64,000 nt of DNA from Agapetus fuscipes. Taxonomy: Eukaryota > Arthropoda > Insecta > Trichoptera > Glossosomatidae. The stretch lies in the NCBI GenBank assembly GCA_951799405.1, contig OX637353.1, positions 12,462,001-12,526,000 of the forward strand, read 5' to 3'. How positions within the stretch are numbered: the first letter of the stretch is position 1; every line of letters starts with the position of its first letter. A program made the position numbers and the translations under genes. Positions 42,601 through 51,317 of the stretch are shown here, piece by piece. The notes beneath the pieces were generated by a model, which saw only the letters and a program-made list of their open reading frames with translations, was not told the origin of the DNA and ran no database searches.

Positions 42601-43111
42601 ATAATACTTTTAATTAAAAAATTAATTTAAAAAAAAATTAAATGCCGCAATAAGTACGGTTTCATATAAAAAGTTGACCTAATCGATCGTCATTATTTCT
42701 AAAAAATACATGTTATAACTGGTTGAAGTATAATTTTGAAATAAATAAAGAATATAGGTAGGTACTCAACGGAATTCAACCGAAAAAGAATCGACTTGGC
42801 AATGGCAACGATGGCAACTTTGAAGCCTATGTTGAAGTGCTGGCAATTTATTTGAAATTCGAATGTCAAAATGAGTTTGGTTTCTCGCATAGGTTTTACA
42901 TAAAAAGGTGTTGTGATTGATCATGTTTATTTATTTAAAAAACAACAATTTAAAATCTACTAATGATGAGGAAGCACATCCCAAGTCCTGAACAATATTT
43001 GTTGTGAATATGACGTGCATCTGTTCAGGAGTTCTTCAGTTTGAATGCCATTAACGCACAACTATTTTGTATGGGGAGGCAATTGAATTTTATATTATAG
43101 GGGGATTAGAT
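42601..43111. other. Unassigned spacer
   Basis: AT-rich; a short GGCAATGGCAACGATGGCAA motif near 42,800 is not assignable. Confidence 0.4.
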
Positions 43112-43212
43112 TAGACATACACCCTCCAACTCTTCGCGACCTTCCCTGAACCAGGGGTGACATTGCCAAAGTGAACCATTTTCTACAGCATGGCTGGTCA
43201 GCCGCATACCAT
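43112..43212 (-). repeat. C element 5' part
   Basis: ATACACCCTCCAACTCTTCG ... CATGGCTGGTCAGCCGCATA reversed head; no tail half. Confidence 0.7.
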
Positions 43213-43324
43213 CACATATCTAAACAACATCAATTATATAAAATACAGCATACCTACCATAAACGGCTCATTCCTTTCGTACTCGCTGAGAGAAAAATCA
43301 TTCAATAAGGTACTTATAAAATAA

Positions 43325-43458
43325 AAACCCAAATCTCAAATGATAAAAAAACCGTGCAACTCTTGTCGCCTTTCCCTGCAGCAGGGGTGATATTGGCAAA
43401 GCGAACCAATTTTTACAGTTTGGGTGTTCAGTCCAACCAATAGCAAGTCAAGGAATAT
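43325..43458 (-). repeat. C element 5' part, diverged
   Basis: AACCCAAATCTCAAATG, GCAGGGGTGATATTGGCAAA, AGCAAGTCAAGGAATA. Confidence 0.7.
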
Positions 43459-43670
43459 TTTTTTATTGGACATTTTATCAACAAATTTATAAATTGAAAT
43501 TAAATTGGAAATAAAATACACTCTTCCGGTATTTGACGACCCGCCGTAAGAGAATGCGCAATATTCTCGGGATTTCATTGGCGCCTTAGCCAACGTCATC
43601 AGGAGGCACTCTTTTTGCACGACTATGAATGATAAAATAATTCTCATATTGTAACACTTTTTTTAATTTT
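43459..43670 (-). ncRNA. Hammerhead-ribozyme motif in a Penelope-like remnant
   Basis: Minus strand 43,602-43,571: CTGATGA, then a stem TTGGC/GCCAA around TAAGGC, then GAAAT. This is the conserved hammerhead core CUGAUGA-stem II-GAAA. A GTC (cleavage-type triplet) lies about 19 nt upstream (ATAGTCGTGC), as in type-I hammerheads. Downstream come AGAAT...ATTCT pairing and an AT-rich tail. Penelope-like retroelements are known to carry such motifs with minimal stem III. Stem I pairing is poor here, so activity is doubtful; family assignment is inferred. Confidence 0.55.
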
Positions 43671-44554
43671 TGCGTAAGCTGTAATTTTGATATTTATTTC
43701 ATTGTTAAATGCATTTTACCATAATTTGTTGCCTACTATATAGGTACATATGCCTATAAAGGATGCACGCCCCTCCTTTACATATACAGCAACAATTTTA
43801 ATAACATAAATAATAAAAACATTGAAAGAAATATAGTAAGCAGTTAACTCAAGTGTTAGATTTAAAAATTAAGTTCACCGTCAACGTTATACAAAATTGT
43901 ATGTAAATCAATGCAGCACCTCTACTGAGCATTTAAAATTTCATACCTTTTTATTCAAAATCTATGTTTGGATTGTATAATAGGGTTACAGCCAGCTTGA
44001 TTTAAATCACCTTAAGGCAATACAAAAACAATATTGCATTAAAATTTATAGCTTGTTCTTTGAGCCCCTACAAAGGCAACAACGATAATTATTTATTTGT
44101 CTTGTAACTAAGTAAATTTGCAAAAACACCTTGATGCTAATTTTGAAATATTCGCAGGGCGTCATAAATTCTGCAAGTGTCTAGACGTGCCGATTAAACA
44201 ACACCCAAAGTATAAAGCTTTCCACTTGGCCCTTTGCAAAAAAATGTATTCAAATTTAAGCAGCGCCTTCAGTGAGAGTTTATGTTTTGGTAGGTTTTTT
44301 TTTTTAAACGCTATTTTTTTGTTTAAACGTGAGACTCAGAATGAGAAAATGGGATGACCTTTGCAATAATAATCTCTTCTATTATCTTTGTGAGAATATT
44401 CTGGAGCAAAACAATACGACGGCTTTTCATTGGAGTAAATTTGAATTTAAAGTAAAAGTTTATTTTTTATGTTGAGTTATTCACAACACATTTGAGCTAT
44501 AGCTGATGCGTTGATCATCGTTTTTGTGGTATGAAAAAAACATACTATGTATGT
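43671..44554. other. Unassigned spacer
   Basis: Nothing recognised; a 79-codon ORF at 44,118-44,357 has no domain. Confidence 0.4.
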
Positions 44555-44945
44555 AACCTTGGCGGTTGATCTGTAATGTTGGCGGTTAGGGTTGGTTAAA
44601 GTGAAATTTGTTTTATGTTTTAGTTTTTGAAGTCCATATATATTATTATTTATTGATTTAAAAAATGTAATTTGTCGTGTACCTACCTATGTTCCTTGAC
44701 TTGTAGGTTGGTATGCGGCTGACCACCCATGCTGTAAAAATGGTTCACTTTGCCAATGTCACCCCTGTTACAGGGTAGGACGGCAAGAGTTTCAGGGTGT
44801 ATGTCCATTTGAGATTTGGTTTTTATGTTGTAGGCTCACACGAGGCATGTGCAAGCGCGAACTTGTACATGTCTGGTTTGTGAGAATGCATGTAATGTGA
44901 ATCTCCAATGTTACATATATTTGCAACTTAGATTAGATTAGAACC
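44555..44945 (+). mobile_element. LINE-E scrap with C element
   Basis: Terminal codons (TTGGCGGTTGATCTGTAATG, TTGGCGGTTAGGG), UTR as in 39,620-39,713 (AAGTCCATATATATTATTAT), then C element 44,692-44,945 (GTTCCTTGACTTGTAGGTTG ... CTTAGATTAGATTAG). Confidence 0.8.
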
Positions 44946-44964
44946 TTAGTGATTGTACCTATGT

Positions 44965-45375
44965 ATTATTACCAACAGAGGTTATTTCACCTGAACAATG
45001 TTTGTATGTGTACTAGAACAGTGTGTAGATTAAATACTGGGCATTGATTTTGATTGGTAAGATTAAGGGGAGAAGATCTCAGGGACGCCGAAGGACATAC
45101 CTAGTTGCTGAAAGACCTGCGACAGTGGTTCGGCAGAAGCATCAAACCCCTGTTTCGAGCCGCAGCATCTATAGTCAAAATAGCCATGATGATTGCCGAT
45201 CTTTGATATAAGTGGCACAAAAAGAAGAAGAAGAATTAATTTCGATTTTTTTTTAAAACAACTCTCACATTATCATGTATACCTCAGATCGTGAAGAATT
45301 TGATTCTCAAGACAATCTCATTTAAAAGGCATATTCTAATCAAATGGTAGATAAACCAAACAAGCACTGGCGGTT
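44965..45375 (-). mobile_element. D-MITE interrupted by a LINE end
   Basis: GAACAATGTTTGTATGTG at left; CAACTCTCACATTATCATG and GGTAGATAAACCAAACAAGC TIR at right; the LINE insertion at 45,057-45,240 separates them. Confidence 0.75.
45057..45240 (+). pseudogene. RTE-type LINE 3' terminus with GAA tail
   Basis: Degraded reading of RRSQGRRRTYLV, then IAMMIA-like (ATAGCCATGATGATTGCCGA) and GGCACAAAAAGAAGAAG tail. This matches the usual C-terminal RRR...W...RIAMMIAN plus GAA-repeat end of a common arthropod LINE. Confidence 0.6.
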
Positions 45376-45441
45376 CACTATGGCTGGCCCTCTCTAACCT
45401 GTGAAATGAAATGGGTTCCACACGCGTTCATGAAAAACTTG

Positions 45442-46465
45442 GACCGGTCCGTAGTCCGTAGTGGCAACACTTCGGACTCGTAAATGGAAGGTTGTGGATT
45501 CGGATCCCGGCGGAGCACAAAAATATTCCATTTATATTTCGAATGTGCTCCTCGCTGAGTTGAAAAATTCATAAACCTTTACCAAAGACCAGTCACTGAT
45601 AGGTCCATCCAACCTTACAACAACTGGGTCTTGCTTGAGAATTTTATTTATTTATTTATAATAAACGGCTGAAGCCTTTTACATTTTTAGATTAACAGAG
45701 GTAGTACAGAAGTTTGTTGCTTACAAATTGTATAAATATTATGATTATTACAAGATACATATTATGAATATAAAAAGATTAAAAATAAATGTGTAAAAAA
45801 TATAAGTGATCAGTAAGAAAAGAGAAATTAAACATAAATCAAGAAGAATTACATGATAAAACAGACTTTAATGAATTTCTATAAATTCCGATGGACATAC
45901 CAAAAATATCTATATCATCATTGGTTAGATAATCATTACCGAGTCGATGAAGCCGATATATCATAGAATGCATTATAAATGTTTTTGTTGCAACGTCGCA
46001 GTGGAATATATTTCGACTTCTTGTTCGACTCGGTATGTGTAGATTAATGACATTCAATAATTCAGGGCTGTCCACCAATGAATTAACAACTTTATACAAA
46101 AAAAATAAATCATGAAATATTCTGCGATTTTGTAAAGTTTCAAGATTCAAAAAATTTAACAAAAAACTATAGTTCAAGTCATCAAAACGAATATTTAATT
46201 TAAAATTTACAAATCTTAAAAATCTTTTTTGGATACGCTCTATAGCATCACAATGAAGTTTGTACCCGGGAGACCAAATGTATGAGTTGTATTCAAGTTG
46301 GCTGCGTACAAGGGAAATATAAAGCTGTTTGATGGCTAATATGTTCGAGAAATCTTTCACAGTGTGAATTGTCGCTTTCTACAGCGACGACCAAGCTCGC
46401 AGAGGGCTTTTGAGGTGTGATACACACAAAAACAGCGCTCACCAAATAAATCATCCTTATATTAT
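45442..46465 (+). repeat. A-SINE, tail type 2, split by a LINE
   Basis: Head GACCGGTCCGTAGTCCGTAG, body to CTTGCTTGAGAATT (45,644), then the LINE, then GTGAATTGTCGCTTTCTACA resuming at 46,362 and the type-2 tail GAGGTGTGATACACAC ... CATCCTTATATTATT. The short flank TGAGAATT/TGTGAATT may be the target duplication. Confidence 0.8.
45645..46361 (-). pseudogene. CR1/Jockey-like LINE 3' end, C-terminal RT segment
   Basis: The minus strand 46,360-45,839 is open for about 173 codons: IKQLYISLVRSQLEYNSYIW, DAIERIQKRFLRFVN, LETLQNRRIFHDLFFLYKVV, HIPSRTRSRN. This is the RT thumb and downstream segment (LVRSxLEYxSxxW...IERIQxRFxR) shared by CR1/Jockey-type LINEs. About 190 bp of UTR and a TTTA/TAAA tail follow. 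No stops within the frame, so a young 5'-truncated insertion. RT catalytic motifs are not included. Confidence 0.8.
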
Positions 46466-46533
46466 TATATATTGGGAACAAGTTGCATACTAAAAAAGTA
46501 CCTACTACCCACTGCATAGTTACATTTATTAGA

Positions 46534-46722
46534 AAGCGCCAATTCTCAAGCAAGACCCAGTTGCTTGCACTTTTTGATGACCGGTCTTTGATAAAGGTTT
46601 ATTAATTTTTCAACCCACGAAGAGCAAATTTCAAAATTTAAATTGTATATTTTCTATGCTCCGCCAGGATTCGAACCCACAGCCTTCTATTTACGAGTCC
46701 AAAGTGGACTACGGACCGGTTG
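46534..46722 (-). repeat. A-SINE, tail missing
   Basis: GCGCCAATTCTCAAGCAAGA, AGGATTCGAACCCACAGCC (reversed B box), GTGGACTACGGACCGG. Lies inverted to the split copy just upstream. Confidence 0.8.
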
Positions 46723-47089
46723 GCTTATGTTCTATATGTTTTTATGTTTTAGAGGAAAAAAACAAGGTTCTAAATGTTTATTTCATGTATATCACAACTT
46801 TGAATACGCTCTGCGTTTTAAGTAGTGATTTTCTAAAGATATTGCCCACCATTAGTCTGTCCCGTTGTGTGTTTTTTTTTGACTTGGAATACATTACGCT
46901 AAAGTGATTATGTAAAGTGATACTTCCATTTGAATCGCAAAACAACCTCGCTGGCAACTTCTAGACAGTATTTATTTCATTTAATGTGTATAAAATATTA
47001 TTTGAGAACCTAATCTTGGCTGAGTAGCAAAAAATTATCAACAGAGAAAAAAAATACTCATCACTTATTTCTTCTTCCCATTTATTCCT
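46723..47089. other. Unassigned spacer
   Basis: No recognised family. Confidence 0.4.
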
Positions 47090-47255
47090 TGACTTAAAGG
47101 TTGGTATGCGGCTGACCACCCATGCTGTAGAAAATGGTTCCCTTTGCCAATGTCACCCCAGTTTCAAGGAAGGTCAACAGGAGTTGCAGGGTGTATGTCC
47201 ATTTGAGATTTGGTTTTTATGTTGCAGGTGCATTGCATGTAATGTGAATTCCCAA
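47090..47255 (+). repeat. C element, internally deleted
   Basis: TTCCTTGACTTAAAGGTTGG, CACCCCAGTTTCAAGGAAGG, then TGCATGTAATGTGAATTCCC; tail lost. Confidence 0.75.
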
Positions 47256-47274
47256 TGTTATAAAACAAATTGTT

Positions 47275-47400
47275 ACAATTACGCTCCTGAAGATGCTCTA
47301 TTAGGCGAAAACGTTTGAGCAAAAATAATTAAATAAAAAGTGAATTAAAACTCTGTTTTATCCTATTGTATTTTAAAATAAAGAAAAACTGTTTTCTTTA
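47275..47400 (+). mobile_element. Possible retroelement terminal motif
   Basis: CTCCTGAAGATGCTCTATTA followed by GGCGAAAACGTTTGAGC and a short AT tail (AAAAGTGAATTAAAACTC). The CTGAAGA...GAAAACG arrangement resembles a degenerate hammerhead-like end of Penelope-type elements. The tail also resembles the arms of the hairpin at 56,404. Confidence 0.3.
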
Positions 47401-47814
47401 AAGTCATTTGTATACTGAATGCTTATATATCTTTGCAACTTAGATTTTAGAAATATATATCTTCTGCAGACACATATCCACGTCAAAATGCAGGATAAAA
47501 TTATCCTTGCAACTTAGACAATACGAGTTAAGATTGAATACAACTGTAAGTTAGTCTTAGGTTTATTTAATTATGAATTGATCAGAATAACATGTGTCAG
47601 TCCAACAATACCGCAGATTCCAAAGCGGGAGTGCATCGGAAATGTCTGTAATTTGGAAGTTAAACTCAATATTAGAGAAACAACAATACAAGACGTTAAA
47701 GATAATTATAGGATGTTTGTGGAGAATGGCTCATCCTAACATTTAGACCGGTCATTGTATCAATAAAGTAATAGGTCAAAACAAACGCCAAATTCACTTT
47801 AATCCATAATCTAG
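47401..47814. other. Unassigned spacer
   Basis: Two isolated TTGCAACTTAGA motifs (47,432 and 47,508) hint at very decayed C tails; nothing else. Confidence 0.4.
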
Positions 47815-47953
47815 TAATAATAATAATAGGATGATTTATTTGGTCAGCCCTGTTTTTGTGTATATCACACCTCAAGAGCCTTCTGCGAGCTTGTTCGTCG
47901 CTGTAGAAAGCGACAATTCTAAAGCAAGACCCAATTGCTGCAATGCTGGATGA
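47815..47953 (-). repeat. A-SINE type-2 tail, 5'-truncated
   Basis: AATAATAATAGGATGATTTA, TATATCACACCTCAAGAGCC, GTTCGTCGCTGTAGAAAGCG. Confidence 0.75.
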
Positions 47954-47954
47954 A

Positions 47955-48128
47955 CCTGAATCTAAGTTAAAAAGAGATATTCAAATAAATTTACAATTCA
48001 TCTCAAATGAATGTCGACAAACAGACACGTGTAAGTTGGCGCTTACAAATTCTAATGCTGTGTACCTACTAATAAAATTAAAACTAAACCTCAAATGAAC
48101 ATACAACTTTGGCGGACCTTCCTAGTTT
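47955..48128 (-). repeat. C element, head missing
   Basis: GAATCTAAGTTAAAAAGAG, GACACGTGTAAGTTGGCGCT, AAACCTCAAATGAACATAC, GGCGGACCTTCC, then similarity stops. Confidence 0.65.
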
Positions 48129-48150
48129 CATAATTTACATCTTTTGTACT

Positions 48151-48288
48151 GTACCCTTAGTACGAGTTGCAAAACATGAGAAAAGTAAAATTTACGGAAA
48201 ATATTAAACAGTGATTTCTCCCAAAATCTGCCGTTTTTGTTTCTTACACTTTATGGTACTCAAGTTTTACAACTCGTACTAAGGGTAC
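48151..48288. mobile_element. Fold-back MITE, deletion derivative
   Basis: Same terminus GTACCCTTAGTACGAGTTGC and left arm as 35,446-35,687. After CACTTTATGG it jumps to TACTCAAGTTTTACAACTCG and AAGGGTAC, losing the loop and most of the right arm. Confidence 0.75.
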
Positions 48289-48773
48289 TGGTGGCTTAAC
48301 GACTCGGGTACTAATGAGATGATGACCCCTCTTAAACACTGCAATCCTAATTTATAAAAATTACTAAAGGCTAGTCTAGCATGTACCAGACTATGCCAGA
48401 ATTATCTCGGGCAGACGTTTCGAGTTAACACGAGTAGGTACAACTATCAAATACTTACGTCTATTTACAAATATACAAGTAAATAACAACATATAGACAA
48501 AATAACATAAGTAAACATGTGCCGACATAAACTCCCACATTTTTCACGTTACTGTGTTGAATTGTAAGTGGCAGATAGTTGGCCGATAGTAAAGCGTTGG
48601 CTGAAGATGTTAGTTTGCCGACACATAGACGGAAGTTCAATTAACAATAATTTCAGTGAAGTTTTGCCGGCATTGTATCCAGACAGCTGGATAGATGGAC
48701 AGTTTTCATTAGTTTGTGATTAAAATCAATCCGAATATCCCACTGATATTGCGTGACTTAGCTTTTCTTTTGG
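48289..48773. other. Unassigned spacer
   Basis: No recognised family. Confidence 0.4.
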
Positions 48774-48775
48774 TA

Positions 48776-49036
48776 TATCGCTCCCGCAGTTCTTGTTTAC
48801 CGTATACGCCAATCTTGTCAAATATGACCTTTTCATGCAGTTGTCTTATGAATCAAATTCTACACAATCTGAGCTAAGAAAAACCGTAAAACTCGATAAT
48901 GTGAGAGTTCTTTTAAATATTTTTAAAATAAATTTCTTGTTTTTATAAGACACATTGGTCCAGTACACATGCAAACATTGCTCATGTCAATTTTTCTCGA
49001 TGGCGTATACGGTAAACAAGAACTAAGGCAGCGATA
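48776..49036 (+). mobile_element. D-MITE subfamily with 36-bp TIRs, complete
   Basis: TIRs of about 36 bp differing at three positions: TATCGCTCCCGCAGTTCTTG ... CCGTATACGCCA at left and its complement TGGCGTATACGG ... AGCGATA at right. TA on both sides suggests a TA target duplication (Tc1/mariner superfamily). The core is the ordinary D-MITE core (CACAATCTGAGCTAAG, GGTCCAGTACACATG). Confidence 0.85.
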
Positions 49037-49130
49037 TAGCTACAAAAATGCCGTGAAAAATTATTTTGGGGAACTGTGAATAAATATACTCAAATTTAGA
49101 TGTTCTTATTAAATTTTAATATTATATAGA

Positions 49131-49695
49131 ATTCCTTGACTTATACGTTGGTATGAGGCTGACCACCCATACTGTAAAAAATGGTTCACTTTGCCAATGT
49201 CCGGTCCGTAGCTCAGTGGTATCACTGCGGACTCTGAATGGGAAGGTTGTGGGTTCGAATCCCGGCGAAGCACAAAAAATATATCATTTATATTTTCAAA
49301 TTTGCTCGTCGCTGGGTTGAAAAATTCATACACCTTTATCAATTACCGGTCACCAAAGGTCCATCCAGCCTTACAGCAACTGGGTCTTGCTTGAGTATTG
49401 GCGCTTTGTAGCGACGACCAAGCTCGTACACCTCTGCGGCACTACAACAAGTGTCATAGACCCCAAGAGTCTCTAGAATCTAGGGAGTCTCCCACACAGG
49501 ATTTCTTAAAAAAAAAAAATGTTCACCTGTGTCAGGGAATGTCGGAAAAAGTTGTGGGGCTTATGTTCATTTGAGGTTTGGATTTTATTTGTAAGTACGC
49601 ATTCAGCATTTGTAAGCGCGAACTACACGTGTTGGTTTGTGGGCATACATCTGAGAGCTTTAAATGAATATATCCTTGCAACTTAGATTATAAAT
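49131..49695 (+). repeat. C element split by an A-SINE
   Basis: Head to CACTTTGCCAATGTC (49,199), resuming after the SINE with TGTTCACCTGTGTCAGGG and ending CAACTTAGATTATAAAT at about 49,695. AATGT flanks the insertion on both sides. Confidence 0.85.
49200..49515 (+). repeat. A-SINE, tail type 1, full length
   Basis: Reference copy: CGGTCCGTAGCTCAGTGG (A box region), B box GGTTCGAATCC, TTCAAATTTGCTCGTCGC, GGTCCATCCAGCCTTACAGC, CGACGACCAAGCTCGTACAC, then CTCTGCGGCACTACAACAAG, GAGTCTCCCACACAGGATTT and a 12-nt A-run. About 315 bp. Confidence 0.9.
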
Positions 49696-49974
49696 TAAAG
49701 TACTTTTTGGACTGTGTCAAACGACCGGACCGTAACTGAAGTATAAATTTGTAAACCCTATTTCAATTAAATTTTTATAAACATAATTCTTTAATTTCTG
49801 GGTTGATATGATGTTGACAAAATAAACTGAGAATTTGTTTTTAGACTTTGCCGACGGCTGTCTCAGGACATAGTTTAAGGCAAAAGATGCAGGTTTTTTT
49901 TATGTTCATTTGAGATTTTGCTTTTTTTAAGTCCATATGGGGCATGCGGATGCGCGAATAAACAGTGGTTTGTT

Positions 49975-50237
49975 TATTCGCTGCCTTAGTTCTTGTTTGC
50001 CGTATAGACCATTAAGCTAATTTTAAATGAGCAATGTTTGCATGTGAACTGGACCAATGTGTCTTATGAAAACAGGAAATTGATAACAAAAATATGTAAA
50101 ACAACTCTCACATTGTCGAGTTTAACGTTTTGTCTTAGCTCAGATTGTGTATAATTTGATTCTTAAGACATCTGCATTAAAAAGTCATATTTAACAGAAT
50201 TGGTCTATACAGCAAACAAGAACTGTAGGAGCGTATT
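49975..50237 (-). mobile_element. D-MITE subfamily with long TIRs, complete
   Basis: ATTCGCTGCCTTAGTTCTTG ... CCGTATAGACCA at left, TGGTCTATACAGCAAACAAG ... GGAGCGTAT at right. Core in reverse (CAACTCTCACATTGTCG). Second member of the 48,776 subfamily, 1.2 kb away in opposite orientation. Confidence 0.8.
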
Positions 50238-50924
50238 GACATTGTAAAGATTAATTTTAAATTAATCATGTAAAAATAGGAAAACGAAATTTTTCTTCGC
50301 GAGTTGATTTTCTTCGTCGAGTGCTTTTGGGGTTATCGCTTCACCTCATCGTTTAAGATTTTTTTTGTTTTGTGTGATAACACCAAGAGCGCTCGAGGAA
50401 TGAAATCAACTCGTTTATAAAAAAAAAAGATTTTATTTTTAAGATGCAGGTGTCTGTTATTGAACATGCATTTACAATGAATTTTAAAGATTAATTTATC
50501 TTTGCAAACACATTTAAACTAAAATCAAGTCATAGAAAAAAAAACAATAAAATCATCATGAAGCGGTTATGGCTTAATCATCAAATGTTATAAAGATATG
50601 ATCTATAATTCCAAGTGATAAATTTCATTAATTCCCTAAATAAAGTGAAAAAGCTAAAATTATGAACGCAGTCATTTTCCTTACAAAAAACTGCCTACAA
50701 TTTACGGAGAACGCAACGGGAAAAGGTAAAAAATAAGATGACTTATCAGAGGCCATATATATTTCAGAAATGAAATGACTTTAATATTGCACGACTCCTT
50801 ACGCGGCTTCTGCCATCGGCTAGAGCCTCGTGCGGTTTGCGAAACCACAAAAAAAATATTGCAAAAAGCTGGGTTACACAAGGAAAGTTGAACAGTTGTT
50901 AGTACAAGCTGTAAGTGTAATCTC
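50238..50924. other. Unassigned spacer
   Basis: Contains an imperfect inverted repeat near 50,290-50,425 (CGCGAGTTGATTTTCTTCGT and GAAATCAACTCGTTTATAAA) that may be a small MITE; otherwise nothing. Confidence 0.4.
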
Positions 50925-51000
50925 ATCTAATATTATTTAAGTTGCAAAGATATGTAACATTCGGGGATTCACAATAAATGCATTTCTACAAGCAGATACT
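50925..51000 (-). repeat. C element, 3' part; host of the R1-type insertion
   Basis: Tail AATCTCATCTAATATTATTT, GTTGCAAAGATATGTAAC, ends TCTACAAGCAGATACT. The same C element resumes at 54,985 (ATAAGTTCACGCTTAAACAT), so 51,001-54,984 was inserted in the middle. Confidence 0.8.
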
Positions 51001-51317
51001 TTACTTTTCAAACCCTCCTCGTACCCGTCCTGTATGTATGTGTCAGAAGGACCCACAGCACATGGACGCTCATGCAAAGCTATATATTTTCTCAAGTGGC
51101 GAAAGGCCTTCCCGTGAAGTGAAAGCAACGGCACGACAAAACAAGAACCTCTAGGTCAGAGGCGTGCCCATGACTCTAAAAGTAAATGGTTCGATGTTAC
51201 TGAAGCTAATAGCATACCTCGGGTGGCACTCCTTGTGGGATTGTTGCTAGATCACGAGTAGCGTGAATAATGATACACATAATACGAAATAATAATAATT
51301 TAAATCTAAGGACAGGA
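51001..51317 (-). mobile_element. 3' UTR of the R1/Jockey-type element
   Basis: Lies between the ORF2 stop (51,318) and the boundary with the host C element. About 130 bp at 51,007-51,136 recur at 16,410-16,556. No long A-run at the 3' boundary. Confidence 0.65.

Noticed and set aside
47275..47320. Second hammerhead ribozyme (CTGAAGA...GAAAACG)
   Set aside because: Stem II is only about 3 bp and no cleavage triplet or stem I is evident; kept only as a weak terminal-motif feature.
49200..49275. tRNA genes at A-SINE and B-SINE heads
   Set aside because: Repeated many times with the same non-tRNA bodies attached and with acceptor stems not paired.
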